From NCBI GenBank assembly GCA_002633025.1, contig NMRB01000061.1:322362-386361 (forward strand): a stretch of DNA of 64,000 nucleotides, in the 5' to 3' direction. Of this stretch, positions 50,157 to 60,830 are shown in pieces. The notes below the pieces were generated by a model that saw only the letters and a list, made by a program, of their open reading frames with translations, did not search any database and was not told the origin of the DNA. The first letter of the stretch is position 1, and every line of letters begins with the position of its first letter. The DNA is from Notospermus geniculatus (Eukaryota > Nemertea > Pilidiophora > Heteronemertea > Lineidae). The position numbers and the translations under genes were made by a program.

Positions 50157-53100
50157 CTGGATTATTGAGTATGGGACCGCACAATATCGCTTTCATTATG
50201 GCGTTGGTATGATATTGATACAGTGCACACAAATATTCTGTAGGCGAGACTTGCTTCCATACTTTTGGTGGAAGTTGAAGCACTGAGATTCATACAGGTG
50301 TGACAGGAATGGGAGTCCTATGAATCCAGGTCCGGTTACAATGGTCTGCCATTGTCAGGATTTATTTGAAAGGTCGTGGTTTTTAGGTATATTAAGTGTT
50401 AATCACCCAGAGGTACAATTTGGTGGACTTCGGAAAACATATCTATGGCTAACCCCAACCAAAACCTTTCGAGGATGATCTAATCCTAACCCTAACCCTA
50501 AACCCTAACCCCTAAAAATCCCTTTGAAAAACCGTTTTGTACCTCTAGCAGATTGCATTTAACATTTACCTGGTTTTTATAGCCGTAGTGAAGTGGGTCC
50601 TAAAATCCAGGGGAAACTAATTTCCTGCTACACCTGCCTGGGACATTGAACATTTCCGCTGAATTGGACCGTATTTCACACGGCGTTGCTGATCAGGCAA
50701 CCGAGACACGCCACCATCCACCCCCACAACATGGTACACGCTAAATCAGAACGTCATTACTCGACAAAATAACATGACTTGATTGGCCATATCGATAACA
50801 GGTCACGAAGTCACGTTCGAAAGGTTGATTAAGTTGCCAACCAATAACGTCATTTAGTCTTTGGAGAAGCCAATCATTGTCATGACTCGCTCTTATGTGA
50901 AGGGAGGGCATTTTTTTTCAACAGCAGTCTATCCAATTGTTCTTGGCTGGCAAATCTTGCAGGGAAATAATGAATTTGATCCAATTTTCTCATAACATCG
51001 TAAGATTTTTGCCGGTATTTCCATCAAGTGAACCCCATTTCAAAAGCAGGAAAACATGATAGCCACATTTAGTTCATCAACGTACTTAAAAACGAATTTA
51101 TATAGTTATCAAGACATGTTATTGAAAGACAAGCAGCACGACCACTGAGTTGAGTTCTGGAGGCAGACCAGTTTACTTATGAGGGAGGGAACCAGACCCT
51201 AGAGAGACCCTTGCTGTGGAAGGGAATGGGCCTTGGTATCAATGAACAGGAGGTATAACAGTGATTTGACCATGAACAAAATACGGGATTTAAATACTGA
51301 CATGAACGGTGGGACTCATCTGTGTACCAAGCGGAGATTGTGAACACCAACCTTTAGACCACCTAGAATCCGGCGAAGTTTCGAACAGTGAAGAAAGAGA
51401 TGAAATCAGAATCGCACTAATAGCTCTCCGCACCAGAGAAGCGAAGAAGTCCCCATCAGCGGCAATGGTGAAGCGGGGAATTTCTTGATGAGCTCTTAAT
51501 CAAAGACTGGGAAGATGGAACTGACGTGTTAAGAAAAAGCGTCTAATTGATTTTACACCGTGGGCAAACGTTTTAAACCGTGGATACTGGTGCAAAATAG
51601 AAGATGTCCGAAAGTATCCAGAAGTCTCCTCACGTCATCAGAACCTATAGGCAAATAGGTACATTTCACGTTGACGTAAGATGCAAGTTGAAGTGGACCA
51701 CAATGTTTGGACTTAAAAGTCAAGAAATCCAGAAAATTTACCAAATTTGATTTGAATTCCCAGAGACAGACCTACCTTACCAAGTGAGAATGGTGGAGAG
51801 AACTAACAATTCTTGAGGGATTTTGATATTTTGAATATTTTACGCCTAATCTTAATTGACTATTTTGCTATCATCCAAAGAGCAGGTCACGGATAGCAAA
51901 GGTGGCCATCATGATAGCATCGATTTCTGGAAATCCAGCGTCGACTAATTATGTCAGACCTTTTCTGAAATTTAACTGCGAACAAACATCATCTAGAAAA
52001 TGAGAAATCTAAAGGTTGGATATGATGGATAATCAGAGTGCTGCCACTCGACAAAATTACGAGTGGTACTGCAGGTTTATTCCTTTCTCCAGATTCATTT
52101 GAGGACTTCCATTTTCTGTTCAAGACCATTGATTTGGGACATACGGGAATCAAACATGTTGAACGAACAAATTTAGCATTTTATAAATGTGGACAGTATC
52201 CCTTTAAACCTCAACAGATTTGCATTCTGACTCTTCCATATGATAGGCAAAACCCTTCTGCATGTTGAGTGCAAATTTTGTTGAATTCAGATTAGTTGAT
52301 CTTATGATACAAAAGGACTGAATTGATGAGAACCCCACGAACGATGAGAGTGCAGGGTCTGTCTACATTTGAATCTAGGTTAACGTACATTTGCACGTGG
52401 AACACTAATTGTGCTGAAAATAGTTCTGTTATCCTCAGAAATGGAATTCAAGGCATCAAGTTGACAGATTCATGTACGCCAGTACCATGAAAAAGTTGAA
52501 GCTCGTGCCTATTACGTAAAGCCAAAATTCAGGCAGTGAGAGACATCTGGTAGCAACACATGAAGTGTATCCCTCAGTTACTTCATCGTCCGCAGTTAAG
52601 TCATTATGTTTGATTCCTTTATGCTTGGGAGAAATAGGTAAACCTGCTGGGTATCCCTTATAAATTTTTAGTACAAGGGGCCAATGGCCACACCACCCAT
52701 GGCTGTGTGGTATTCCAGTTTGTGTCACATTAAGCTACAGGTTATCAACCTTTACCGATAAGCCTTTTCAGTGACAGTTTATCATTCACAAGTGAGTTGG
52801 CCATGGGAAAAGAGTAAAAGTGAAGTGCCTCCAACAGGGATACACGAGAAAATATTCCAAGATTGTCAGGGCCTGAATTCAGTCGTAACATCTGTCGGCC
52901 ATGAACGGTTGCTCTATCTGCCACTTTATTAGCCCGAGTCATAAAAAATAACCTGCTTGTATACCCAAAATGGCTTTCCAATTGATTTCACATAGCCTCG
53001 CTACCCAACATGCCATAGAAAGAAAAAAAACTCGTGGTTGCCAAGACATCGTGCACAAATCCATCGATGAGAATCTTCCTTCAACATCAACGGCAATCAA

Positions 53101-53469
53101 TGGCCGTTCTGGGATCATGTGGAAAATGCTGTGTGTAAGGACATTTCCACATCAGAGCTCTGTAAGTAGACAATGATTAATATCTGATCCCATGTGATGT
53201 GTTGATAATGTCGGGAAATGTGCTCACGTCATTTGCAGCTACATGTCTCGCAGATCAATACCAGGCCAGACCAATACGGCGGTGACGGTGACACCTACAT
53301 GTACTACTGCGTGCTGAGCCGTTGAGATTGGAACTTTGGTGAAACGGACATATTCAAGTACGGCCATCATGGCCTACCATGTGTCTGGACTACCTCATGC
53401 CAGCGTAGTCAGAAGGCGGAGCATGTCATAACCCCTGGTAGTCAAGATATTTTACACGTCGACAATGAT
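50157..53469. other. No supported gene; telomere-like tract at 50485-50514
   Basis: Short ORFs on both strands (for example plus 52038-52268 and 52970-53176; minus 52456-52728) with no recognised domain. CCTAACCCTAACCCTAAACC at 50485-50514 is a short interstitial telomere-like repeat. Confidence 0.4.
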
Positions 53470-53576
53470 AATAAGCAAGAAGTCAATCTCCAGAATTCAC
53501 GAATTTTCGACCCCAACCGGGGTCTTTTTCAAATGGAACTTTACAATCTGAAACTCTAGAAAAGACATTCGACAAT
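53470..53576. repeat. GACCCCAACCGGGGTC repeat, copy near 53.5 kb
   Basis: ATAAGCAAGAAGTCAATCTC, TTCGACCCCAACCGGGGTCT and TGGAACTTTACAATCTGAAA match 17861-17975 closely, so the boundaries of this family member can be read from the pair. Confidence 0.8.
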
Positions 53577-54181
53577 CTCTAGAAACTCTAGAAAAGACAC
53601 GTCGACAATATTCTTTTTACAGAATAGGAGAAGACCGGAGCCCAGCGAGGAACAGTTACCCACTGCCATCACATAAAGATGACCCTGTCATGACATGGAT
53701 GATAAAAATCGACCCAACATCCAACATGGCGACAATTGGAAATGTTTCCCCAAGCCATTCAAAACGCTTCGAAAATGTTACCTACACCAACGTATAGTGT
53801 TGATCCTTGTGACGATATCACTATCACGGCATGTCAGTGTGGTGTGTTAAATTGCAGTGCTGCCATCTGATGAGAATCCATTGAACAGAATGAAACCCCA
53901 AAGACGTGCTCTTTCGATATGATAAACGAAAATGTGATAGGATTAAAAGTGAAGCTCTAATGTAGCCCTACAAGGACAAAGTGGATGGGTAGCCTTTTCG
54001 TTTGTTGGAATTAAAATGACCACGACATGCTGAAGTGAAATGCATGACCGGGTTTCTTTTCTGATGGTTTGTTGGCAGAACTCTGACTCGTTATAGAACT
54101 ACATGTATATCCCAGCAACTATGGTAATGGGAAGTTTGACACCAATTTCTGACGAGGGGTAAGGAATAAGTGAGAAGTTCA
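53577..54181. other. No gene seen
   Basis: No exon or repeat recognised. Confidence 0.35.
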
Positions 54182-54483
54182 CAGGGGCGGATCCAGGATT
54201 TGGGGAAAGAGTGGCGCACTGTGCTGGAAACACTGAAATCTGCGTTGAATTTCTGAATTAGTTTGGTTCTGTGACGTCAGACACACAGAATTCTGTGTGT
54301 GAGGCAAGGTCAAACGAGGCCGATACCGAACCCTTTTGGCCCTAGCGGTGGGTTCTGGAACCAAACTATTTCTGAATCTGTCAATGATTTGCTCCAAATT
54401 TCAGAATTTCATGGTCAATTTTACAGTTTTTTTGGACGAGAGGGGAGGCTTGTACCGGGTGCGCGCCCCCGGATCCGCGCCTG
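54182..54483. mobile_element. hAT-like MITE (CAGGGGCGGATCC ends)
   Basis: Left end CAGGGGCGGATCCAGGATTT and right end CCCCCGGATCCGCGCCTG are inverted repeats. CAGGGGCGGATCCAGG is typical of hAT-type MITEs. No intact 8-bp target duplication was seen, and there is no transposase. Confidence 0.7.
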
Positions 54484-54515
54484 GTTTACGAGAATACTTG
54501 CCTATTTATCACAAT

Positions 54516-54725
54516 TTCTGGGCATGCAGCCTTGTCAGTGTCATCAGTACGTGTATTCACAGCAACATCAGGCAGACCAACAACAACAAGCTTGTTGGTG
54601 TCCACCAACTCACTGATTGTTACATCGTCCGGGACAGGGAGAGAACACAAGGTCACGTTATCCTCAACATCAGTGAGAGCGTCAACATCCTCGTCGTCCA
54701 AGGGAGGAGTTTTCAAACTATCCAT
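54516..54725 (-). CDS. Acidic ORF, candidate exon
   Basis: A minus-strand ATG opens a frame beginning MDSLKTPPLDDEDVDALTDV, continuing EDNVTLCSLPVPDD and VDTNKLVVVGLPDVAVN. Dense Asp/Glu with hydrophobic spacing looks like a real disordered N-terminus; an upstream stop lies close to the ATG. The frame closes at a TAA at 54486. A possible GC-type donor (AATAG/GCAAGT) near 54502 would leave two bases, which is also the phase required by the PDE4 exon. Unrecognised. The opposite frame is open too but is only Ser/Thr-rich, as expected of the complement. Confidence 0.3.
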
Positions 54726-55090
54726 TACGGAGAAATTACCGAACCTTCAAATGATGAGGACACAAGATCACAAAAAAGAACTCAGAAGAAAAAACTTTTG
54801 GCAACCACAGTCGTCATGCTTCAAAACGCTTTATGCATATGAGGTGATTTCCATGGATTTATGGGTTATGACAAGATATAAACCAAAGGCCATGGTTTTC
54901 GATTGTAAAAGTTGCATAAGAACAGATATCATGTCATATAATGATCTAACACCTATGATGTAAAGAGTAATAGGGACCTGAGGTGAGGTAGGTGACATCT
55001 TGAGTTTCATTAACATCTGTTCCAGGGGACTGTGATAATGACATAAATTGACGTCAGCAGATAGAAATGCAAGTGAGATCATTTCCACTG
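54726..55090. other. No gene seen
   Basis: Frames open into this interval on the plus strand only as shadows of the acidic ORF. Confidence 0.3.
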
Positions 55091-55449
55091 AGCAATGTCT
55101 ATGCTGTGGCAGGTTCGTTACTTTTGTACAACTTTGACCTCTGTGACCTTGAAAAGTAGGTCAAATCAAAAACCCGTTGCATATGTTATGTATCCTCATT
55201 AGATACATCAATGATAAAAGTTAGGAGATGATCCAGTCATTAGTTCAGGAGTTATTGCACTTTTTGTGTTTTTGATTTTGGCCACCCGGTAGCCAAGCCA
55301 AGAGTCGAATCGGACTGAATCTTGGTGTCATACATGTAGGTCATATGACCTAGGGGTGTATATGTACCAAGTTTCAGATCAATAGCTCCAGCGGTTACAA
55401 AACGTGCCCTGCTAACGGACGCCGACGATTACAGCTCACAGGTGAGCTA
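55091..55449. repeat. Right half of the hairpin-ended repeat
   Basis: Matches 40007-40391: GTGGCAGGTTCGTTACTTTT, GACCTCTGTGACCTTGAAAA, GTACCAAGTTTCAGATCAAT, then CTCCAGCGGTTAC and the hairpin AGCTCACAGGTGAGCT. The left half and 145-bp units are missing, so it is a truncated copy. Confidence 0.82.
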
Positions 55450-56372
55450 ACAAAAATGACAAAAGGAAAGATGTAGGGGAAGGGGCCAGCAAAATTATTT
55501 GATTGAACAGTCTATGGGATGAGGGATGAGGAATGAGGAATGGATGAAAAATTATTTTGCCTATCTCCAAGTAACGAGTTAGGCAATTTGGATTTTTTGC
55601 CCTTTTCTCAAAAAGCGGAAAATGAGATAGGCAGTTATCTTAGCAGGTTGGCGATTAGTGACACTACGCGGCGGATAGTTTTTTAACACATTCCTTGCAC
55701 TTACTTCTGTGACAGCTCATCGGAGGAGTCGCCCATGATATCACCTGTTTCTCGCAAATTTTCCTCTGGGAAGGGCAGCAACATACCCAGAGGGAAGATT
55801 AAATCCTGCCTCAGACATGAAATCTACTCCTAAACTGTGGTCAGCAATTGAATTAACTTGAGGATATTGTCCATGTAGAGCTGTCACAACAGTTGTTGAT
55901 TTCAAACTCAGATATCACCCCATGGAGAACAGTACCAGAAGATTAGACCGGATAAAATTGTTTACACAAGTCTTAAAACTAAAGAGCTCTCATTTTCTTC
56001 TTGAAATTCATCAGTCAGGATCTTGCTTTCTCCAATTTACCAGCGTTTGAACTCCCTAAACCACCAGATAATCCTTGATTGATTAAAATAATGTGAAAAA
56101 AATTCAAGAATAAAATCCGACACAGCCATTGATATCCAGTGTTTTTCTCCAAATTGTCAGCAATACACGAATCTTGCCTTGCACAAGGAACTGCCCATAC
56201 CATAAGCAATATTCTTTCAACTTAGGCCCTTCACGAACTGTCGTACAAAGTACTTAACAATAAACAGGGAAGTACAAAACGTATATACAGATAGTAGGCC
56301 TAATAGTCAGCATAATTATATGCAATATTAAGAGGTTGTGAACTTTAAGCCTAAGTGGAATTTAAAGGGAAT
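55450..56372. other. No gene seen
   Basis: No supported feature. Confidence 0.35.
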
Positions 56373-56769
56373 GCACTGTAAAAACCATTTTGTCCACTAC
56401 CTGGACACGTGGGTTTGAGGTGAGAATGGGTCCATGGTACCCAGAATATTTGTTCTTCGAGCCTGAAACGAGGAGGTCCTTAGGTTCCAGTAACCCATAA
56501 TGACCAGTTTCACAGGTCACTTTGGCCCATCTACTATTGCTGCTCATGGGTGCCAACACCCCACGGTAGCATTCGTAGATGGGCCAAAGTGACCTATGAA
56601 ACTCTCATTATGGGTTACTGGAACCTATAGACCTGTCCGTTTCAGGCTCGAAGAACAAATATTCTGGGCACCATGGACCCATTCTCCATTGAACACGTTT
56701 CAAAACCCATGTGTCCAGGTAGTGGACAAAATCATGGGTCTCTCGAGCCCATTCGTTTTTACAGTGTGC
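56373..56769. mobile_element. Foldback element with arms of about 160 bp
   Basis: Left arm GCACTGTAAAAACCATTTTG, CCACTACCTGGACACGTGGG and GGGTCCATGG through CAAAGTGACCT-type words; the right arm is its reverse complement, ending GTTTTTACAGTGTG. The loop is about 40 bp. Arms are about 85-90% similar by eye. Confidence 0.82.
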
Positions 56770-56970
56770 CAGTTCAAGTAGCCATGAAATGACGTCAAGG
56801 AATTAAGCAGAGCATTGTGGCCTGATTTTTATGCATGGAATTTATAATTGAGTACATGCAGACTTGAATTTGGCCCTGGTGAGGTAGCTCAGGTTACTCC
56901 CAGCAGGTAATTGGGCTTAGATTCCTCGGATTCCTTCTGTTTTGATCACTAAAAGGAGGTCAGGGGTGGC

Positions 56971-57082
56971 TGCATAGAAACTCCGCTAGCGCTAGCGGAG
57001 CCCATCTGCCGATAGTGCTGTACATTTTTCCATGCATTTTAACACCGATAGGCTGTCGAAGCACTAGCGGAGTTTCTATGCA
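56971..57082. mobile_element. Short MITE (TGCATAGAAACTCCGCTAGC ends)
   Basis: TGCATAGAAACTCCGCTAGC and CACTAGCGGAGTTTCTATGCA are inverted. A GCTAGCGCTAGC palindrome lies in the left arm. Confidence 0.82.
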
Positions 57083-57201
57083 CCGCAGGACGGCCGACTG
57101 CAAGATATAGCTTGAACGCCCTCTATTAAGAAGGGCAAGAAGCAAGCGTCAAAATAGCAACTCTCTGTTGACACCCAGCATCAACGAAGCACGACATTTC
57201 C

Positions 57202-57363
57202 ATGGCAACGGTTTTGGCGTTGATTTCTAAACTCTACACTGAAATCTGGAGGTTCAAGGGAAAGCTCAGTGGATGGTTGGGCTCGGAACGCCATGATGAC
57301 CAACAGCAGAAGGAGTGGCTCAATTGGCTGCTACCTGAACCGACACCATCCATCCATGACTGA
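57202..57363 (+). CDS. Candidate small protein, 53 residues
   Basis: ATG in a strong context (TTTCCATGGCA) followed by 53 codons and TGA. Protein begins MATVLALISKLYTEIWRFKG and ends WLNWLLPEPTPSIHD. It is rich in tryptophan and leucine, with an amphipathic N-terminal half and a charged middle (SERHDDQQQKEW), like a small membrane-associated or mitochondrial protein. I do not recognise it. The alternative is the last exon of a longer gene; no acceptor was needed to explain the start. Confidence 0.35.
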   Translation: MATVLALISKLYTEIWRFKGKLSGWLGSERHDDQQQKEWLNWLLPEPTPSIHD

Positions 57364-57600
57364 CCCCCAACCTCTGAAGCAAAATGACAAACGTTTAAAT
57401 AACTTACTAAGATCCGAGTTACATGTACCATAGCACACTGGCATTATAAGATCGAGAGGAGAGAGAGAAATCCAGTTTTCCTTGGGCCACATAGATGGCA
57501 ACACAATACATATTATAACGCTAACGGGGCATTCCTGCTTGTGGTTGATGATGACTAAAAACGACCAAGCGATGGAAGTACATGTATTATAAAGGCCTAC
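57364..57600. other. No gene seen; presumed intron next to the 57601-57677 candidate
   Basis: Contains an acceptor-like TCATTTTGCTTCAG on the minus strand near 57390, with a following frame too short to judge. Confidence 0.3.
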
Positions 57601-57677
57601 CTTCCACTCTCTGCCATGGAGTGTCCAACGCGGCCAAGAGTCACGCACTGGGCAAACAGGGAACTCACATGGCGCAT
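57601..57677 (-). CDS. Candidate alternative first exon of the PDE4 gene
   Basis: The minus strand reads ATG plus 25 codons and two bases, ending at a donor (GTGGAAG/GTAGGC). The protein begins MRHVSSLFAQCVTLGR and ends VGHSMAESG. The two leftover bases AG join the first base C of the PDE4 exon to give serine and an open frame (MAESG-S-FDVENG), comparable in placement to human PDE4D7, where the upstream exon ends near AESSG. It lies about 30 kb upstream of the UCR1 exon in the right orientation, although part of that distance may be duplicated assembly. The start context is only fair and the match is short, so this is a hypothesis. Confidence 0.3.
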
Positions 57678-57978
57678 TCTGTATAAGCACAAAGCCCAAG
57701 TCGCTGCCAAGTGTCTATAGGATATTGCATCATCAAATGATTCAACGTAGGCCTAGCGAAGCCTTAAAAGTCATTTGCCAGTATCAACGGTGTTCATACA
57801 AAACTGTGCCACCAAAGTTTGATGCGCGTGCTTGGTCTTTTGTGGGGAAAAACATAGTCAATCTCCCACAAAATTCCAATCAATGAACCAGAAAAACTGA
57901 CCATGCCTATTCTACTTTTTTAAAAAACTAGGCCTATAGACCAACCGAGAACAAAATTCTTGCAATACTGTAGGACCC

Positions 57979-58489
57979 CTGTCACACTGTGGCGACTTTA
58001 GGCCAGGTTCACACTGCGAGCGAAACGGCGAAGCGAAGCGATGTGGTGAAAAGATCTGGGAGCATGACAATGGCCTGTAACGCTACAGGACAATGGAAAT
58101 TCGCTTCGCTTCGCCATTTCGCTCGCAGTGTGTTTACACCCTTAAGCCTAGTTTATACCTCGACGCAAGAACATCGGCGTCCGACGCACGATCAAAATCT
58201 GTACGCCGACCTAATGGTGTCTGCATACAGATTTTGATCGGGCGTCGGACGCCGATGGTCCTGCGTCGAAGTATAAACTCACCCTTAGGCGGGCGAATCC
58301 CCGCGAACTAGAATGAAATGGTCCATGGACCATGTGCTCACCCCTTTGGACATAATACTAGTAGTGTAATGACAGAGAGAGGCATGCACATGGTCCATGG
58401 ACCATTTCATTCCAGTTCGCGGGGATTCGCCCGGCTAAGTCGCCACAGTGTGACACGGGCTTAAGTCGCCACAGTGTGACCTGGGCTTA
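57979..58489. mobile_element. Nest of four inverted-repeat elements
   Basis: Outer ends GTCACACTGTGGCGACTTTA (57981) and AAGTCGCCACAGTGTGAC (about 58436-58454). Inside lie three separate foldbacks in series: 58002-58132 (CACTGCGAGCGAAACGGCGA / CGCCATTTCGCTCGCAGTG); 58147-58285 (TTTATACCTCGACGCA / TGCGTCGAAGTATAAA, with CGGCGTCCGACGC inside); and 58297-58432 (GGCGGGCGAATCCCCGCGAA flank with nested GAATGAAATGGTCCATGGAC). A partial extra copy of the outer right end follows at 58461-58489. A simpler version, without the first two insertions, is at 40767-40961. Confidence 0.85.
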
Positions 58490-59863
58490 ACGGACGACGA
58501 CGACGACGGACACCGCATGACAACAACAGGTGAGTTAAAAACTGTTATTCAGTTCTGCCATTCTGTTGGTGTTCAGAATAACCGCCCCAAACACACCGTT
58601 ACATTGTGTGGAGACACTTCTTTTAGTTACTCCGCGTCCGGAACATGAACCTTTCATCGTCATGAGTTCATTGAGGGCATTTTTTACCCGAATGCCCTCC
58701 TCCAAATACAGTCATTAAGAATTCCTGTATGCTATAATGGATAGTTACACACTCATTAGGACGAGTTTTACCCGTGATATGATTTTGCCAGAACTTGCAC
58801 CAAGTAATGTCTAATTATTCTCTTGAGAATCGTTGTTGTCAAACACCTTTAATTGACTAATTGAAAGTGTCAAACAGGTTCCCAGTCGGACACTCACCCT
58901 ACTGATTTTAGACAGTTTAAGAGTGAAGTGATGACCCACTGGTTCAGAGACGCCCACACTGGATTGCCCCTTGGATAACGACAGTATGCCTTGCATGGGG
59001 TTAATTCTTCTCTATCCCTGTCATTTGTCGCTTCGCGAGAAAAGATTCTAGGCCTACTTCAGTTTTGTTATCAAAATATAACTTAAATATTTTCTGCTAT
59101 ATTGAAGTGGTAATAATGACGTATTTCATACTGTGTACAAACATAGTGAGAGGTTAGTTGGTACTTATTAATTCATGCCAACAGCTGTCAAATACGTCAA
59201 TACTACTGGAAATCTCTATCTGCATTGAGTTCAATCGCTCGCTTATCCATTTTTGCTTCAATGTAGGCCTATGGGAAAGTAGTATGACATGACAACATCG
59301 ATCGGGATGGCAACTATCACATGGTTTTCCCATCTGTCAGAATTTGCAGTATATTGTAGCAGAGACACGTAAGGGCATGCAGGAACAGATGAAATGCTGA
59401 AAGGTGACATTTTACCAGGGTCACACTGTACAACTTGAATACAAGCATCTAATTTTTGCACCCTTGAAACGCTCAGCATGCAACGCCACCTAAAGGTTGG
59501 AGATAGAAGCTGAAAGGACACCAATGATCAACCTCGGTAACTTGGGCCAAGGCATGGTTTCACAACTTGGTCATGAGCCCAAGTGGGGAATTCTTGACTT
59601 GCTGTAGGCCTACACCCTTTACGAGTTTTACAAACGTTTACATATCTACAGGTGAAGATTCTTTACTAATAAGCCCCTGGGCAGAGTTTCATTGCTTTGG
59701 TCATGTTGATCCCTAACTGTCAATATAGTCTATTGATACCTAAACTACAGACCACATTCTCTACTTGACATCCGACGCCAGGTAATAAGATTGTGACAAC
59801 AGAATCAGTCAAATTTTTCTGGGGAAATATTGGCGAATAAATTAATTGAGGTGTCGGCCTAAG
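58490..59863. other. No gene seen
   Basis: A short GACGAC tract at 58494-58510; otherwise short ORFs without signals. Confidence 0.35.
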
Positions 59864-60043
59864 ATGAATTTGATTGAACTCAAAACCAACAGACCAATAT
59901 CTATTGATAGAATTCTAGAGCACAGCAAGCAACTTAGCAGTAAGGCAAAAATTATTTGCACAACATTGGCGATATTGAAGACCTCCAGAGTAGGTTCTAG
60001 GCCTTTATTTCGATCATCAAATAAAACCATTAATTGCACCTGA
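59864..60043 (+). CDS. Weak ORF or exon candidate
   Basis: ATG opens a frame MNLIELKTNRPISIDRILEH then SKQLSSKAKIICTTLAILK. The helical, charged composition looks protein-like, with a possible donor after CTCCAGA (GTAGGT, about 59992). The frame otherwise runs to a TGA at 60041. No family identified. Confidence 0.22.
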   Translation: MNLIELKTNRPISIDRILEHSKQLSSKAKIICTTLAILKTSRVGSRPLFRSSNKTINCT

Positions 60044-60545
60044 TGTTTCTGAAGGCCTGGGCAGAGACAGCAAACACACTATCGTCAATGCAAATATAGG
60101 CACTAGGCCTACTTTATATCAAATAACTCCTAACGAAATAGAAGGCATTTTAGAGATGTTGACACAGCACTAAATCCAATTTAAGTGGACATGGGCTGAA
60201 TTGGGTACACACTCACTTTGATGTTGACTTTATATTCAAGGAGTGTGAGGACATCAAGGAGTGTATGGATTCCACCTCAAGACCGATGGGTAGGGATTGG
60301 GAACAGAATAATTGAAAATTGTCCATATGCCAACTATTTGGGCCACCATGGTCAGACCCACATGATATGGACCTACAACTCAGAACCCCAAAATGATATT
60401 GCCAATGTAACTGGTATAGGAGAATTGTGAAGTGGCTGGTTGTACCCCTAAAACCCCCACAGAACTTGGTAAATCTGATTAACGTTCTGCGGACAAATTG
60501 GAGTCCCCAAATGAAATTCATTCTGAGAATATCAGATAGTAAAAG

Positions 60546-60716
60546 AAAAGTCGTCTCCGAATCTCGCAAATTTTCGACCCCAACCGGGGTCTCCGTCAGG
60601 CACTTTCTAGTAGAGATCCCAGAAGTGAATGAGGTATAGGAGTTCACTTCTGGGATCTCTAGAAAGTGCATGAGGAAGACCCTGGTTGGGGTCGAAACTT
60701 AATTCGGAGACGACTT
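60546..60716. mobile_element. Foldback element of the GACCCC family, both arms present
   Basis: Left arm AAAGTCGTCTCCGAATCTCG, TTCGACCCCAACCGGGGTC, CACTTTCTAGTAGAGATCCC; right arm GGGATCTCTAGAAAGTGCAT, AGACCCTGGTTGGGGTCGAA, GGAGACGACTTT. About 80-bp arms around a 12-bp loop. This copy defines the full structure from which the half-copies at 33681, 44964, 17861 and 53470 can be understood. Confidence 0.85.
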
Positions 60717-60830
60717 TAGCTTTACTTTTACTATTATTTCGTGTCGTTTTTTGTGCTCTGTGTTGGATACATGTATTCGAGAATATCAGAGGTTCTGAAT
60801 TATCGTCAATCATTTTAGGGTAGTCAACCA

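Noticed and set aside
52456-53176. ORFs of 68-90 codons considered as transposon fragments
   Set aside because: Some local residue patterns look protein-like, but no consistent frame, motif or splice pair supports a call.
54299-54963. Plus-strand ORFs of 105-168 codons
   Set aside because: They overlap a MITE end and the complement of the acidic ORF. Composition is Ser/Thr and Gln runs expected of the antisense strand.
57331-57699. 122-codon minus ORF as a single protein
   Set aside because: The frame has no domain. A shorter first-exon reading in another frame with a donor at 57601 is more plausible.
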